A DNA stretch of 64,000 nucleotides from Mycobacterium sp. DL440 (GTDB lineage Bacteria > Actinomycetota > Actinomycetes > Mycobacteriales > Mycobacteriaceae), in contig NZ_CP050191.1 of assembly GCF_011745145.1 (NCBI RefSeq), forward strand, positions 5,782,473 through 5,846,472, given 5' to 3'. Within the stretch, counting starts at the first letter, position 1; every line of letters begins with the position of its first letter. Below the pieces are notes generated by a model. It was not told the origin of the DNA. It did not search any database and saw nothing but the letters and a program-made list of their open reading frames with translations. Below, one piece after another: positions 44,206 through 53,375 of this stretch. The position numbers and the translations under genes were made by a program.

Positions 44206-44874
44206 TCAGGCCGACATCTGGCACAGAAAGTCGGGTCCGCCGGCGTAGACGATCCCGGACGGGTACGGCGCGGACGCGGCCCGGGCGATGGTCGTCGCCA
44301 ACTCGCGGTCGGACATCACCTCACCGGACACCACGGTGAAATCGATTCCCCGCCGGTCGAATTCGGAACGCATGGCATAGAGCGCGGTCTCGCCGGCGCG
44401 CTTGCTCGCGGCGATCGCCGCGTAGCCCTTCGGCACGGCCTTGTTCGGGAAGAAGTGGGCCTGATGGCTGGTGACGAAAACGATTTGGCCGCCCACCGGC
44501 ATCAGCGGCAGCGCCAGCTTGACCAGCCGGCGCTGCGCATCGCGGTTCAGCCGCATCGCGTAGCCCGGATCGGTTCCCAGCTCCAGCCCGGTCGACGCAT
44601 TGAGCACCAGGACGTCGAGTCGGCCGAACTCGCGGCCCACCCGCTCGATCATGGCGGCGGCAGCGGCCTCATCGGAGATGTCGGCCCCCAGCGCGGAGGC
44701 GAGACCGCCCGCACGGCGGATGGCGTCGACGACCGTGTTGGCGCGCGTGGCCTTCTCGCGGTAGTTGACGACGACGTGGGTATCCGGACCGGCGAGCTGC
44801 TGTGCGACGTCGGCGCCGATACCCCGCGATGCGCCGGTGACAAGAGCGATCCGGGTGGCTGCTGCAGGCTGCAT
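44206..44874 (-). CDS. SDR-family oxidoreductase with unusual active site
   Basis: A 222-residue SDR with the glycine motif TGASRGIGADVAQ and NASTG. The usual Tyr-x3-Lys pair is absent in canonical spacing: the relevant segment is GYAAIAASKRAGE, with Tyr seven residues before Lys. Related mycobacterial SDRs may share this segment. ATG 44874 (MQPAAA) is preferred; the frame opens at 44982. Confidence 0.82.
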   Translation of the reverse strand: MQPAAATRIALVTGASRGIGADVAQQLAGPDTHVVVNYREKATRANTVVDAIRRAGGLASALGADISDEAAAAAMIERVGREFGRLDVLVLNASTGLELGTDPGYAMRLNRDAQRRLVKLALPLMPVGGQIVFVTSHQAHFFPNKAVPKGYAAIAASKRAGETALYAMRSEFDRRGIDFTVVSGEVMSDRELATTIARAASAPYPSGIVYAGGPDFLCQMSA

Positions 44875-45073
44875 GTCGGGTTCCTTTCCGTCACGGCGAG
44901 GCGGCCGGTCGGAAGTTTGACCTGCGATAAACACGGTGTGTCCGTGCTCACAACCGCCCCTTGAGAACCCACCGTACACCAACTCTAAGAAAAATAAGAT
45001 CCTTCTAAGGTCACGGTAAGGGCAATGTCGTGTCGCAACTGTGTTGCCGAGCCGTGAGGCCTAACCTGGCCTG
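44875..45073. other. Intergenic region with AT-rich promoter-like patch
   Basis: About 200 bp between divergent SDR and YdeI-like genes. The only notable part is an AT-rich stretch at about 44980-45010 with TCTAAG repeated twice. It could hold one or both promoters. No gene is supported. Confidence 0.3.
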
Positions 45074-45340
45074 GTGACTGGCCAACGGGTGCCGGGCGGG
45101 GTCGTACACAAGTTGCCGACGGACCTGCGTGAGGCGCTGATCGGAAATGCCACAGCGCTGGCCGCGTGGCGGGACATCACGCCGCTCGCGCGCAACGAGT
45201 TCATCTGCTGGGTCGAGGACGCCAAGCAACAGGTGACGCGCGAGCGACGGATCCGCCGGACGCAGGAGGAGTTGGAGGAAGGTCAGCGGCGACCGTGCTG
45301 CTGGCCCGGGTGCAAGCACCGCGAGCGCACCGGCAAGTAG
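45074..45340 (+). CDS. Small YdeI/OmpD-associated-family protein
   Basis: An 88-residue protein. The core LPTDLREALIGNATALAAWRDITPLARNEFICWVEDAKQ...RERRIRRTQEEL matches the C-terminal YdeI/OmpD-associated domain, linked to stress or bacteriocin protection. The tail CCWPGCKHRERTG has three Cys and one His and could bind a metal. GTG 45074 is the start. Short 10-nt gap to the convergent acyl-CoA dehydrogenase. Confidence 0.78.
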   Translation: MTGQRVPGGVVHKLPTDLREALIGNATALAAWRDITPLARNEFICWVEDAKQQVTRERRIRRTQEELEEGQRRPCCWPGCKHRERTGK

Positions 45341-45350
45341 TCGCTGCTGT

Positions 45351-46562
45351 CTAACGGATCGACAGTCCGGTGATGGCCCGGGAGATCACCAGTCGCTGAA
45401 TCTCGCTGGTGCCCTCGAAGATCGTGAAGATCTTGGCGTCGCGGTGCATCCGCTCGACCGGGTAGTCGCGGGTGTAGCCGTTGCCGCCGAGGATCTGGAT
45501 GGCCTCATCGGTCACGTAGACCGCGGTCTCGCTGGCCACCAGCTTGGCCATGGAGCCCTCGGCGTTGTCGAAGGCCTGGTTGTTACGGGCCATCCAGCCG
45601 GCCCGCCACACCAGCAACCGGGCGGCGTCGATACGGCTCTTCATGTCGGCGAGCTTGAACGCGACGGCCTGGAACTCGCCGATCTTGCGGCCGAATTGCT
45701 CACGCTGGCAGGCATAGTCGAGCGCGTACTCGTAGGCGGCGCGGGCCACGCCGACCGCCATCGCGCCCACGGTGGGCCGGGTGCGCTCGAAGGTCTTCAT
45801 CGCTGCCTGGCCACCGGCTGATGCCCCGGACTTCACCCGGGCGATCCGGTCCTCGAACTTTTCCCGCCCGCCCAGGATCAGATCCTCGGGCAGGCGGACG
45901 TTGTCGAGCACCACCTCGGCGGTGTGGGAGGCGCGGATGCCGTGCTTCTTGAACTTCTGGCCTTGGGTGAAGCCGTGGGTATCCGGCGGGATGATGAACG
46001 TGGCCTGTCCGCGGGAGCCGAGTTCGGGATAGACCGAGGCCACCACGATGTGGACGTTGGCGATGCCGCCGTTGGTGGCCCAGGTCTTGGTGCCGTTGAG
46101 CACCCACTCGCGGGTCGCCTCGTCGAAGCGGGCCCGGGTGCGGATGGCGCCGACGTCGGATCCTGCGTCGGGCTCGGAGGAACAGAACGCGCCCAGCTGG
46201 GGCTCGCCCGGGGTGCCGAACATTGGGGGCAGCCAGGTGCCGATCTGTTCGGGAGTTCCGTTGCCCGCCAGGGCTGCTGCGGCCAGGCCGGTGCCCAGGA
46301 TCGACAGCGCGATGCCCGCGTCACCCCAGAACAGTTCCTCGAACACGGTCAGCATGCCGAGTCCGGTGGGTTCGCCGGCCTGCTGGGCGAACAGTTCAGG
46401 GGAATAGAGGCCGACCTTTGCGGCCTCCTGGATGACGGGCCACGGGGTCTCCTCGCGCTCGTCCCATTCCGCTGCGGCCGGGCGCACCACCTCAGCGGCG
46501 AACTGGTGCACCCAGTCGCGGACCTCGATCACGTCGTCGCTCAGTTGCATGGAGAACGTCAC
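45351..46562 (-). CDS. Acyl-CoA dehydrogenase
   Basis: A 403-residue flavin-dependent FadE-type enzyme that forms the 2,3 double bond in acyl-CoA. Markers: [20 protein letters not shown], the FAD-binding region, and the C-terminal [35 protein letters not shown]. The catalytic Glu was not pinned. It follows the TetR gene by 26 nt on the same strand, so they form an operon controlled from the palindrome at 47182-47228. Confidence 0.95.
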   Translation of the reverse strand: MTFSMQLSDDVIEVRDWVHQFAAEVVRPAAAEWDEREETPWPVIQEAAKVGLYSPELFAQQAGEPTGLGMLTVFEELFWGDAGIALSILGTGLAAAALAGNGTPEQIGTWLPPMFGTPGEPQLGAFCSSEPDAGSDVGAIRTRARFDEATREWVLNGTKTWATNGGIANVHIVVASVYPELGSRGQATFIIPPDTHGFTQGQKFKKHGIRASHTAEVVLDNVRLPEDLILGGREKFEDRIARVKSGASAGGQAAMKTFERTRPTVGAMAVGVARAAYEYALDYACQREQFGRKIGEFQAVAFKLADMKSRIDAARLLVWRAGWMARNNQAFDNAEGSMAKLVASETAVYVTDEAIQILGGNGYTRDYPVERMHRDAKIFTIFEGTSEIQRLVISRAITGLSIR

Positions 46563-46588
46563 GGTTGGCTCCTGAAATATGTTGGCGG

Positions 46589-47194
46589 TCAGTTGTTTTG
46601 CGAGCGGTGTTGTTCGATCACGCTGACGGTCTGGGTGACCCAGGCCTCGAAGAAGCGATCGTTGTCGACGTTGCCCGGCGAGCGCTTGGTCAGCGCCTGC
46701 AGCGTCGCGGCATAGGACAATGCGGAGATCGCGACGGCCGCGGTGGCCTCGGGATCGGGGATCTGGGTGCGGCCCGAGCGATTCGAGGCGGCCAGCTCAT
46801 CGGCGAACCGTTGATAGGCGTTGTCGGTGATGACCTGCCACGTCTTCTCGTCGAGCTCACCTAGCTCGTCGGGTTCGCGCAGCATGACCCGCAGCAGTTC
46901 CTCGCTCTGGGTCAGGTTGGTCCAGATCAGTTGCCCGGCGCTGCGAACCGCCTCTTCGGTGGTCCTGGGATGGCCGGCGTCGTACTGCTCCCGGGCACTC
47001 ACGATCGCGTCGATGCGGTGTGAGACCGCGGACTCGAGCAATTCGCGTTTGGAGCCGAAGTGCTTGTAGAGCGCTCCCGAGCCCGGAGCCAGGCCGGCCG
47101 CCTGCTGGATATGAGCCACCGAGGTCGCGGCGTACCCCTTCGCGGCGAACAGCTTCAGTGCTGTGGCCAAGAGCCGGTCACGTCCGGATGACAT
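46589..47194 (-). CDS. TetR-family regulator of the acyl-CoA dehydrogenase operon
   Basis: A 201-residue regulator (from ATG 47194) with helix-turn-helix [30 protein letters not shown]. The frame also opens at 47218 and 47230. The start codon lies inside a long palindrome, so it probably autoregulates. It is first in a two-gene operon with the dehydrogenase. Confidence 0.92.
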   Translation of the reverse strand: MSSGRDRLLATALKLFAAKGYAATSVAHIQQAAGLAPGSGALYKHFGSKRELLESAVSHRIDAIVSAREQYDAGHPRTTEEAVRSAGQLIWTNLTQSEELLRVMLREPDELGELDEKTWQVITDNAYQRFADELAASNRSGRTQIPDPEATAAVAISALSYAATLQALTKRSPGNVDNDRFFEAWVTQTVSVIEQHRSQNN

Positions 47195-47228
47195 GGTGAG
47201 AGAGTACTCACTCACCATGTCGTCGGAC
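47182..47228. promoter_or_regulatory. Long palindrome covering the TetR start codon
   Basis: GACATGGTGAG (47190-47200) and CTCACCATGTC (47211-47221) are perfect arms around a centre containing GAGTACTC, with outer GTCCG/CGGAC (47182-47186/47224-47228). Only one base pair in the 32-bp core fails to match. It overlaps the start codon, a strong autoregulatory operator. Confidence 0.75.
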
Positions 47229-47300
47229 AAATGGCCCCCGTGGAGGCCACTGGATCGATACGTTCACCTGGACTGATCGGTCTGACGGGGAGGCGTGACG

Positions 47301-47672
47301 ATGGCGGTCCTGACGAGAAACGACAAGATTCTGTGCGGCGTCTACGCCGTGATCGCCGTGGTGGCGCTGGTCGGCACCTGGTGGAACAACATCCGGTACG
47401 TCACCACGGAAAGCACGAGCCTGATCGACTTCTTCCAGAGTGGCTACGTCAACTACGCGTCGTCCTCACTCACCAACGACCTGCTGCTGTTCGGGCTGGC
47501 GGCGTTCGTGTTCATGGTCGTCGAGGCGCGCCGGATCGGCATCCCGAAGGTGTGGATCTACATCGTGCTCAGTGCGGTCATCGCCGTGAGCGTGGCGTTT
47601 CCGCTCTATCTGATCCGGCGGCAATTCGTGCTGGCCGCGCGGCGGGGGCTGTCGAGATGCAATGAAGATTGA
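47301..47672 (+). CDS. DUF2834-type membrane protein with C-terminus replaced by element end
   Basis: A 123-residue protein with three hydrophobic helices. The conserved part SSLTNDLLLFGLAAFVFMVVEARR...IYIVLSAVIAVSVAFPLYLIRRQF fits DUF2834. GGGGAGG lies 7 nt before ATG 47301. The final codons (LSRCNED-stop) are encoded by the terminal repeat of the mobile element. Joining the 9-bp flank across the element gives an alternative end RRGPELSGGASS with stop at 53411-53413. The domain itself is intact, so function may survive. Confidence 0.8.
   Translation: MAVLTRNDKILCGVYAVIAVVALVGTWWNNIRYVTTESTSLIDFFQSGYVNYASSSLTNDLLLFGLAAFVFMVVEARRIGIPKVWIYIVLSAVIAVSVAFPLYLIRRQFVLAARRGLSRCNED
47641..47649. repeat. 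Left 9-bp direct repeat GGCGGGGGC (candidate target duplication)
   Basis: GGCGGGGGC lies directly outside the left terminal repeat, and the same 9 bp lies directly outside the right one (53376-53384). It lies in the codons for the end of the DUF2834 protein. The G-run lowers its statistical weight. Confidence 0.65.
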
Positions 47673-47675
47673 CAA
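47650..47675 (+). repeat. Left terminal inverted repeat
   Basis: Starts TGTCGAGATGCAA and runs 26 bp to ...GACAA; differs from the right copy only at 47663 (T versus C). After a 1-nt offset, ACACG also matches. The first 23 bp encode the last codons of the DUF2834 gene. Confidence 0.85.
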
Positions 47676-48023
47676 ACACGGCAGCGTTGTTTAACTACGC
47701 CCGATAGTTGCTTGTGTGCTCACCTGACGGAATCGGGTGTTAGCGGTGCGCTAGCTCCGTCCCATCGAATCAAATGCCCGGCGGTGTGCCGGTCCGCATT
47801 GCTAGTTCAATGTGGTTGGCAGCGCTTCGGGCAACGAAACCGGCGGCCGAGCCTCAGCACCGCCGTCCCTTCAAAGACTTCTCGGATCTGCGGGGACACG
47901 CACGGCGATCCGCTCCGTCGAGCGTGCGCACTGACGCGACTGATGTGAGGGTGGGTCGATGAATGAGCAGTAGCCCGTCTGCTCCACGGCTGTTTCGTTC
48001 CCTGTATCAGTAAGAATTCTTGC
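47676..48023. other. Non-coding left end of the element
   Basis: About 350 bp inside the left terminal repeat. A 78-codon frame (47712-47948) has no recognisable features and low-quality composition, so I do not call it. The region probably contains transposase-binding sequence and the promoter of the first cargo gene; TAAGAA lies just before its ATG. Confidence 0.4.
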
Positions 48024-48932
48024 ATGGACGACGAAGATGACCACATTGGCAATGCTGGCGCGTTCCGGTTATCGGCTGACCACGAACAAGCCTGGAAGGA
48101 GTGCATGTATGCCGTTAGGTCTTGCGAACTGGTATTGGCGCGGATTGTCGATCCGTCGCAGGGGAGCGACCTTGCGATAGCGGACCTGTTCTATCCATGG
48201 GAGAAGGTCTCCACGTGGGTGCGCGGATATCTTCGCGCCTCAGCCGAGCACCTCGGACTGTGGGCTGACGTAGTCGCCCCCTTTAAATTCGACGCCGATA
48301 CGGTGAACAACGTACGAATGCGGCCGTACTTGTCGCTTGCTCGCGCTGGACTCGAGTCGGCGGCGCACGCGCTATGGCTGACCGAAGTCGATGACGCGCC
48401 GGAATGCGTCAAGCGCTTCCTTCGATTGATGTACCGCGACTTCAAATACCACAAGAAGGCAATCGAAGCGGATGGCTTGGACACTGCAAACGTCGACCAT
48501 CGAATTGACGCCCTCAAGTCCCGGGTGGAGGAGCACTCGATTCCGGTGACGCTGACAGAGCCAGTTCCCGGTTACGAGAAGATGGTGCGGCTAGCGGCGA
48601 CTGCGACGAACCATGATCCGAACAGTTGGGCATACCTATGGCATTCGGCCTCCGGGGCAGCGCACGGACAGAATTGGTTCGGCATTGAGGCCTACCACTG
48701 GTTGCCGCTTGCTGAGTACGAGCAGGGACACTTTCGTGCGATTTCCGCACCGGAGCCGCAATTCATTACCGACGCGATTCAGGCCGCGTGCGACGCGTTG
48801 CAGTGGGGCACGGTGAGGTGGTTGCTGATGGGTCGCCACAATCCCCAATTAATTGGCGAAGCGATGAAAGAGATCTTCGAGCGGATGCCAAGAATCGACG
48901 GTAGTTGTAGGAATATCGACGAGGCTGATTAG
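48024..48932 (+). CDS. Unrecognised alpha-helical protein, element cargo 1
   Basis: A 302-residue soluble protein with no signal or membrane segment. It is predicted mostly helical, with a central segment LARAGLESAAHALWLTEVDDAPECVKRFLRL and a later HSASGAAHGQNW. Paired Arg/Glu helices followed by a Ser...His segment recall HEPN- or DUF5677-like helical bundles, but I cannot assign a family. A/T-ending codons are more frequent than in flanking genes. The next gene starts 12 nt after its stop. Confidence 0.7.
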   Translation: MDDEDDHIGNAGAFRLSADHEQAWKECMYAVRSCELVLARIVDPSQGSDLAIADLFYPWEKVSTWVRGYLRASAEHLGLWADVVAPFKFDADTVNNVRMRPYLSLARAGLESAAHALWLTEVDDAPECVKRFLRLMYRDFKYHKKAIEADGLDTANVDHRIDALKSRVEEHSIPVTLTEPVPGYEKMVRLAATATNHDPNSWAYLWHSASGAAHGQNWFGIEAYHWLPLAEYEQGHFRAISAPEPQFITDAIQAACDALQWGTVRWLLMGRHNPQLIGEAMKEIFERMPRIDGSCRNIDEAD

Positions 48933-48943
48933 TAACCAACGGT

Positions 48944-49471
48944 TTGGCTGTCAAGCACAGGTGGCGTGGGCCGTTCTGGCTTCCAGAAGACGCTGACTTC
49001 GGGCATCCCGGGATGATCGCGTATGCCCCTGAACGGGGAGTGAAATTGGAATTGCCTGGCGTGTTTGACGAATACCGACTTGCTGGGGGAACAACATCTA
49101 TTGGACCGATTGTTGAGCGCAGACAACAGTTCCCGGTCATTCGCGGCATCGTTGTTCATACTGACGCCCTAAACTGGGCGCAAGGTGCTCACCCTCGGGA
49201 AGCGAATGGGACCCTTCTCCCGCCGCCTTGGGGTCGGTGTCGAGGTGGTGGAAGGAACCGCACCTCGACGCACGGCGGCGCTCCACTCAAGGCCGTCGCG
49301 CTCCGGCATGCCGCGCTCGCCCGCACCGCCGAGGGGATCGACACGACTGCCAGCCTGCCGGAGGCGGCCGAGGAGCCGGGCGCTTGGCGCATCGCCAACG
49401 CGGACAAACTTGCCCCGCTAGCCGGATGTCCATATGACGAGCGCGCACACCTTGTCGGCACCCCGACTTAA
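48944..49471 (+). pseudogene. Truncated ApeA N-terminal-domain-like protein, element cargo 2
   Basis: The open frame of 175 residues begins with TTG. Residues 5-75 (WRGPFWLPEDADFGHPGMIAYAPERG..LELPGVF....FPVIRGIV) resemble the N-terminal beta domain of ApeA anti-phage proteins, whose HEPN RNase lies in the C-terminus. From about 49190 the sequence becomes GC-rich and the protein turns Ala/Arg-rich without pattern, so the RNase half is missing. It may be a decayed gene fused to foreign sequence. The family match is from recognition only. Confidence 0.45.
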
Positions 49472-49534
49472 TGTTGAGCTTGCTGGCTCCATCGGGGCTG
49501 CGCCGATAATCGCCGAGATATATGGGGAGGCGTT

Positions 49535-52500
49535 GTGGTTGTGGACTGGGGGACCTTAGCGAAAGTCGCGCTCCCGACCGGCCGGCTCGCTGCAAGGGGA
49601 CTTCGCGGATTCCTCCTGCCATGGAGAGTCGCTTATACAACTCGAAAACAAGCCAAGAAGCAGAATTTGGGCGTACTACCGTATTGGAAGTTGCGGAAGT
49701 ACCTGTCCACCGGCGAAGCGCTGGAGGCGTTTGGGAGTGGCGAAGTGGAGCGCTTCCGCGGTGTTGGTCGAAAGCTAGCAGACCTCTACAAGACGTGCCC
49801 TCAGACCGATGACGCCGAAGGCTGGACCGTCGAACTCTTGCTTCGCTCCTACCGCTCCGCACTTGACCCCAACGCAAACGTCGAGATGTACAGCGGTGTA
49901 ACAGCAGAGCGGATCAGCTCGACGCTGGAGGAACGGGATGCGACACGTTACGCCGGGGAGCCGACTTTTGAGCAGAACCTTGAACGGATCCCGCCCCAAC
50001 GCGCCGCAGAGGCTCGCGAACTGAGGGGCGCATGGCCGGGTGTAGTTCATTTCGTCCAGGAGTTCGTGCATTCGCCTGATCGAGCCTCGGCGCTCGTAGA
50101 TTGGCACAACAATGCTCCGACATGGTTTCAAACTCGAACGTCGGAGGCGGTCGCGTGGTTTGCGCGGATTGCGAACGATTACGGTCTACGCGAAATAGCT
50201 TCTGCAGGGTTCGAAGCGGCGATCGAGGCCGGCGCGACGCCCGTGGCGTACTGGCGAACCCGTCAGATCCTCATTGCGAGCGAACGCATCGAAGAGCTAG
50301 CTGGAATGCTAGAACCCTACGCGGACGCCGACCAGGTCGCACGTGCAATAGTTACCGCCAACACAGCTGGATACGCCGCAGCTGCGGCTACGCTCCGCCA
50401 ATGGGAACCTGCTTCCCTTGCTGATAACGCCCTCAAGCTCGCGCTACTGTCCCAACTCGTCGCGCAAGACGACCTACGCGAGGCAATTACCCTCAGCGCG
50501 AACGGATTTACGCATTATCGAAGTGGTGCGTGCGGCTCCTTGAACGCGCAGTTTCTCTTAAATGCAGGCGCACATAGAAGAACTGCGATGGACTTCTCAG
50601 ACTTGGAACGAGCGCTCGAAGCGGCGCTCAAAGCACGCGACGCCATACGTGTTTGGGACGGCCCGAGCGCGGGCCCGGTTGAGATCGCCATCATTGCCGC
50701 TCGCCTCCTTGGTCGGGTGCGGCAAGCGTGGAGTCTCGCACGACCAGGGCTAGACGGGACAGCGACTTCAGGCGAAGCCGCAAGTGAAGGGGTCCGTCGG
50801 GAGGCAGCGACTATGGCCGCGCAGGTGAAAGATCCCGAGTTGGCTCGCGAATTGGCTGTGGGAACGGGCCCGATGACCGAGCACGAAGTAGAGGCGCTGA
50901 TTGCTCTCTTCAACGGTGACGACGACGTGGCTCGGGCTCAGTTTGAGTCAGCGATCGAGTATGCAATTGAACCGCAAGACGTGGAGCGGCTCAGTCTTCA
51001 TTTGGCACAGCTCGGCGTCCTCTCTCCGAAGCTTGGGCAACTGACCCAGGGGCGGCACGAGGAAATTGGACTTATTGCAGACGCGCACAACGGAAGTGAG
51101 CAGGCCGTCTCGATCCTGAGGACGCGCGCGCGGTCCAACCGACTGCTTGCCCGGGTGCTGATCGGGCTGTCATTCGAACGCAACGACGGTTTGGGAGCGG
51201 CGAAACAGGCCGAACGATCGGGAGAGGACTGGTCAGATCCCGATTTCCACCTGCTTGCCGCAGAGCAATACGTCGAACTAGAAGAATACGATTCCGCGTT
51301 GAGGTGCGCCGACGAAGCGCTACGTTTCGCAGGTCCCGCATGGGAGAACACGTTTCGCGCTTATAGTGCAAAGATTCAAGCGCTGACTGTGCGCGGTCGA
51401 TGGGCGCCAGCCGCGAAAACTGCGATGGACGTCCTCGCGGAGGACCCCGGCAGCATCAGCGCGATATGGGTGCTAACGCTTTGCCAATACCATCTAGGGC
51501 AATTCGCCCAGGCCTGGAAAACGTATACGGACATAGGCCATCGACCCGCGCCGCGCGACGCGCATGAGGCGTGTGTGCGGATCGACCTGTGGAGTCGCTT
51601 CGAGCGTGAAGCATCAGACGTGGAAACACTTACGGCGCTCCTTGAGCGGTTTCCCGAGAGCCGTGAGGTGAAGGCCGCGGCCGTGAAGGCACTCGTATTT
51701 CTGCCGCTAACCGAAGAAGACGACGCCGCAACGATCGAACACGTGCAAAGTGTCATCGCACCGCTCCTTGCGGAACTGTCTGATGTCTTCGTTCAGAAGG
51801 AGATTGACCAAGACAACCCGCTGGCATCGCTCAACGAACTAGTAGGTGATCTGCCAGATACGTCGGAGCAGGACGCGCAGATTGAACGAGGCTACTACCC
51901 AATCGGCATGGCCGCGACTCTCCATCGTAGGAGTTTGACCGAAATCCTCGCCAGCCGTACTCGAGCACCGATCTTCTCAGGCGATCCGGAGTTCTTCGAA
52001 GCCGAAGTTGGCGCCGCGCTAAGCGCAATGGGTTCTCGCATCGTCGTAGACCTCACGGCTTTGTATGCATTGTCGGTACTTGATGATTCCCTGTCGGATC
52101 TCCTCTTGGGGTGTTTCATTCAAACAGAGGGCGCTAGGGCTCAGCTTATTGATTCCATACAGGGCACCGATAGCTTGGCGCAGCGTTCCACGCTGCAAAT
52201 TGGTCGAGCTCCCGATGGCGCGGCCTTCCCCATCACCATTTCGGAAGAGGAAGCGGAAACTCGACATCATCGCGCCCTAAGTATCCGAGCTCAGTTCGAT
52301 AATGTTGCGACGAACGACAGAATCGACATCGAGCACTTCCCAGAGATTCCCCTTGCTGCTCTGGGGCAATCTGCGTGGCTTGCCGCTGTCGACAACGCAA
52401 TTGATTGCGCCTGTCCCATGTGGTGCGACGACCGAGCAACGAGGCGGCTCGCCGCAGACAAAGGCGTAATGGCCTTTGGTACGCAAGCTCTGCTCGAAGC

Positions 52501-53080
52501 GCTGCGGCGAAACGGGACGATTGATGACGAGTCAGCAACCGTCCACCAGGCGCAGCTGATCGCACGCTACTTCGTAGGTATGGGCTTTAGGGATGACTGG
52601 CTCGCCGCTGCGGCGAACCTGGATGGTTGGAAGCCTCGCGGATCGGCATCATTCGTCGCCTACAGTGGGCCTTTGCCTGACGCGACGCCCCTCCTCAACT
52701 TTGTGATGCAAGGCATTAGACATAATCTGAATCACCCTGATGCGCTACGCAATTGGATTGCCGCCGCGTCCTACTGGCTTGTCCACGTTGCGCCATCCGA
52801 AGATGCGGCACAGGCCAACCTGGAGATCCTGCTGTCGATGTTGTTCCGCGAGCCTTGGCTGGAGTCAGGCCAGTTGCCATTTGTGCTACGGGGAGTACGT
52901 GACGGCATCGGCACCACTAATGTCGGCGATCCCCTCAAGCCGGTAATGGAAAAGCATTACCGGCTGCTGGCTGAGCGGACAGGCTGGGCTCCAGCCGCTC
53001 AGCGAATCCGAGAGCTCGTCGCACTAGCGGATCCTGCGGATCGCGTCATCGCCACCGGCGTTGTCCTCCAGGTGCGCTGA
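49535..53080 (+). CDS. 1181-residue helical-repeat protein with PIN-like C-terminal domain, element cargo 3
   Basis: A large soluble protein. Residues ~150-800 are Ala-rich helical hairpins with TPR-like units (for example LAAEQYVELEEYDSALRCADEAL and VLTLCQYHLGQFAQAWKTY). Around 831-1020 a PIN-like pattern appears: RIVVDLTALYAL (first Asp), then CPMWCDDRATRRLAADKGVMAFGTQALLEALRRNG with paired Asp. GTG 49535 follows GGGGAGG at good spacing. Large TPR-plus-nuclease proteins are common in phage defence. The function is not established and no partner is certain. Confidence 0.82.
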   Translation: MVVDWGTLAKVALPTGRLAARGLRGFLLPWRVAYTTRKQAKKQNLGVLPYWKLRKYLSTGEALEAFGSGEVERFRGVGRKLADLYKTCPQTDDAEGWTVELLLRSYRSALDPNANVEMYSGVTAERISSTLEERDATRYAGEPTFEQNLERIPPQRAAEARELRGAWPGVVHFVQEFVHSPDRASALVDWHNNAPTWFQTRTSEAVAWFARIANDYGLREIASAGFEAAIEAGATPVAYWRTRQILIASERIEELAGMLEPYADADQVARAIVTANTAGYAAAAATLRQWEPASLADNALKLALLSQLVAQDDLREAITLSANGFTHYRSGACGSLNAQFLLNAGAHRRTAMDFSDLERALEAALKARDAIRVWDGPSAGPVEIAIIAARLLGRVRQAWSLARPGLDGTATSGEAASEGVRREAATMAAQVKDPELARELAVGTGPMTEHEVEALIALFNGDDDVARAQFESAIEYAIEPQDVERLSLHLAQLGVLSPKLGQLTQGRHEEIGLIADAHNGSEQAVSILRTRARSNRLLARVLIGLSFERNDGLGAAKQAERSGEDWSDPDFHLLAAEQYVELEEYDSALRCADEALRFAGPAWENTFRAYSAKIQALTVRGRWAPAAKTAMDVLAEDPGSISAIWVLTLCQYHLGQFAQAWKTYTDIGHRPAPRDAHEACVRIDLWSRFEREASDVETLTALLERFPESREVKAAAVKALVFLPLTEEDDAATIEHVQSVIAPLLAELSDVFVQKEIDQDNPLASLNELVGDLPDTSEQDAQIERGYYPIGMAATLHRRSLTEILASRTRAPIFSGDPEFFEAEVGAALSAMGSRIVVDLTALYALSVLDDSLSDLLLGCFIQTEGARAQLIDSIQGTDSLAQRSTLQIGRAPDGAAFPITISEEEAETRHHRALSIRAQFDNVATNDRIDIEHFPEIPLAALGQSAWLAAVDNAIDCACPMWCDDRATRRLAADKGVMAFGTQALLEALRRNGTIDDESATVHQAQLIARYFVGMGFRDDWLAAAANLDGWKPRGSASFVAYSGPLPDATPLLNFVMQGIRHNLNHPDALRNWIAAASYWLVHVAPSEDAAQANLEILLSMLFREPWLESGQLPFVLRGVRDGIGTTNVGDPLKPVMEKHYRLLAERTGWAPAAQRIRELVALADPADRVIATGVVLQVR

Positions 53081-53349
53081 CAAAACTGACTACTATGGCC
53101 GGCGCTGCATCCATGTGACCGGCCCCACGACTTGTCGTGCAACGGAATTGGCAGCGTTATGACCAAGCGTCCTGAGGCCTTGATGACAGGTTCGGGCGAT
53201 GTACTGGGCGCACTTGCAGTGTAATCAAACTCTGGAGTGCGCGTCCCTGTTGGTGTTGCGCGGACAGGAGCCCTTACCTGCGCTTTTGCAGCAAAGGTTA
53301 ACAGACTGACGCGACACGCCCGAGTCATGTCAAAGTAGCCAGGCGTGTC
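53081..53349. other. Non-coding right end of the element
   Basis: About 270 bp between the large protein and the right terminal repeat. No recognisable gene, tRNA or transposase fragment. It may contain further end-binding sequence. Confidence 0.4.
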
Positions 53350-53375
53350 TTGTCAATCTTCGTTGCATCTCGACA
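53350..53375 (-). repeat. Right terminal inverted repeat
   Basis: Reverse complement of the left repeat with one mismatch. On the plus strand it ends TTGCATCTCGACA, directly before GGCGGGGGC. Confidence 0.85.

Larger units (their letters stand above)
47650..53375. mobile_element. 5.7-kb non-autonomous transposon-like element with three cargo genes
   Basis: Bounded by 26-bp inverted repeats with one mismatch, starting 5'-TGTCGAG and ending CTCGACA-3', and flanked by a 9-bp direct repeat. It sits between two convergent genes, in the final codons of the left one. The interior has lower GC and more A/T-ending codons than flanking genes. It contains three plus-strand genes and no recognisable transposase, integrase or resolvase. 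TG...CA ends are shared with Mu/Tn7/Tn5053-type elements, whose duplication is usually 5 bp. Mobilisation in trans is inferred. Confidence 0.72.

Noticed and set aside
47712..47948. 78-codon open frame at the left end of the mobile element
   Set aside because: No ribosome-binding site, no recognisable pattern and Arg/Cys-rich composition typical of chance frames.
49190..49471. GC-rich 3' half of the ApeA-like frame considered as a separate small gene
   Set aside because: No independent start site and Ala/Arg-rich product without pattern; better explained as foreign or decayed sequence.
52999..53328. 109-codon minus-strand frame at the right end of the element
   Set aside because: Overlaps the large protein's 3' end and has no recognisable features.
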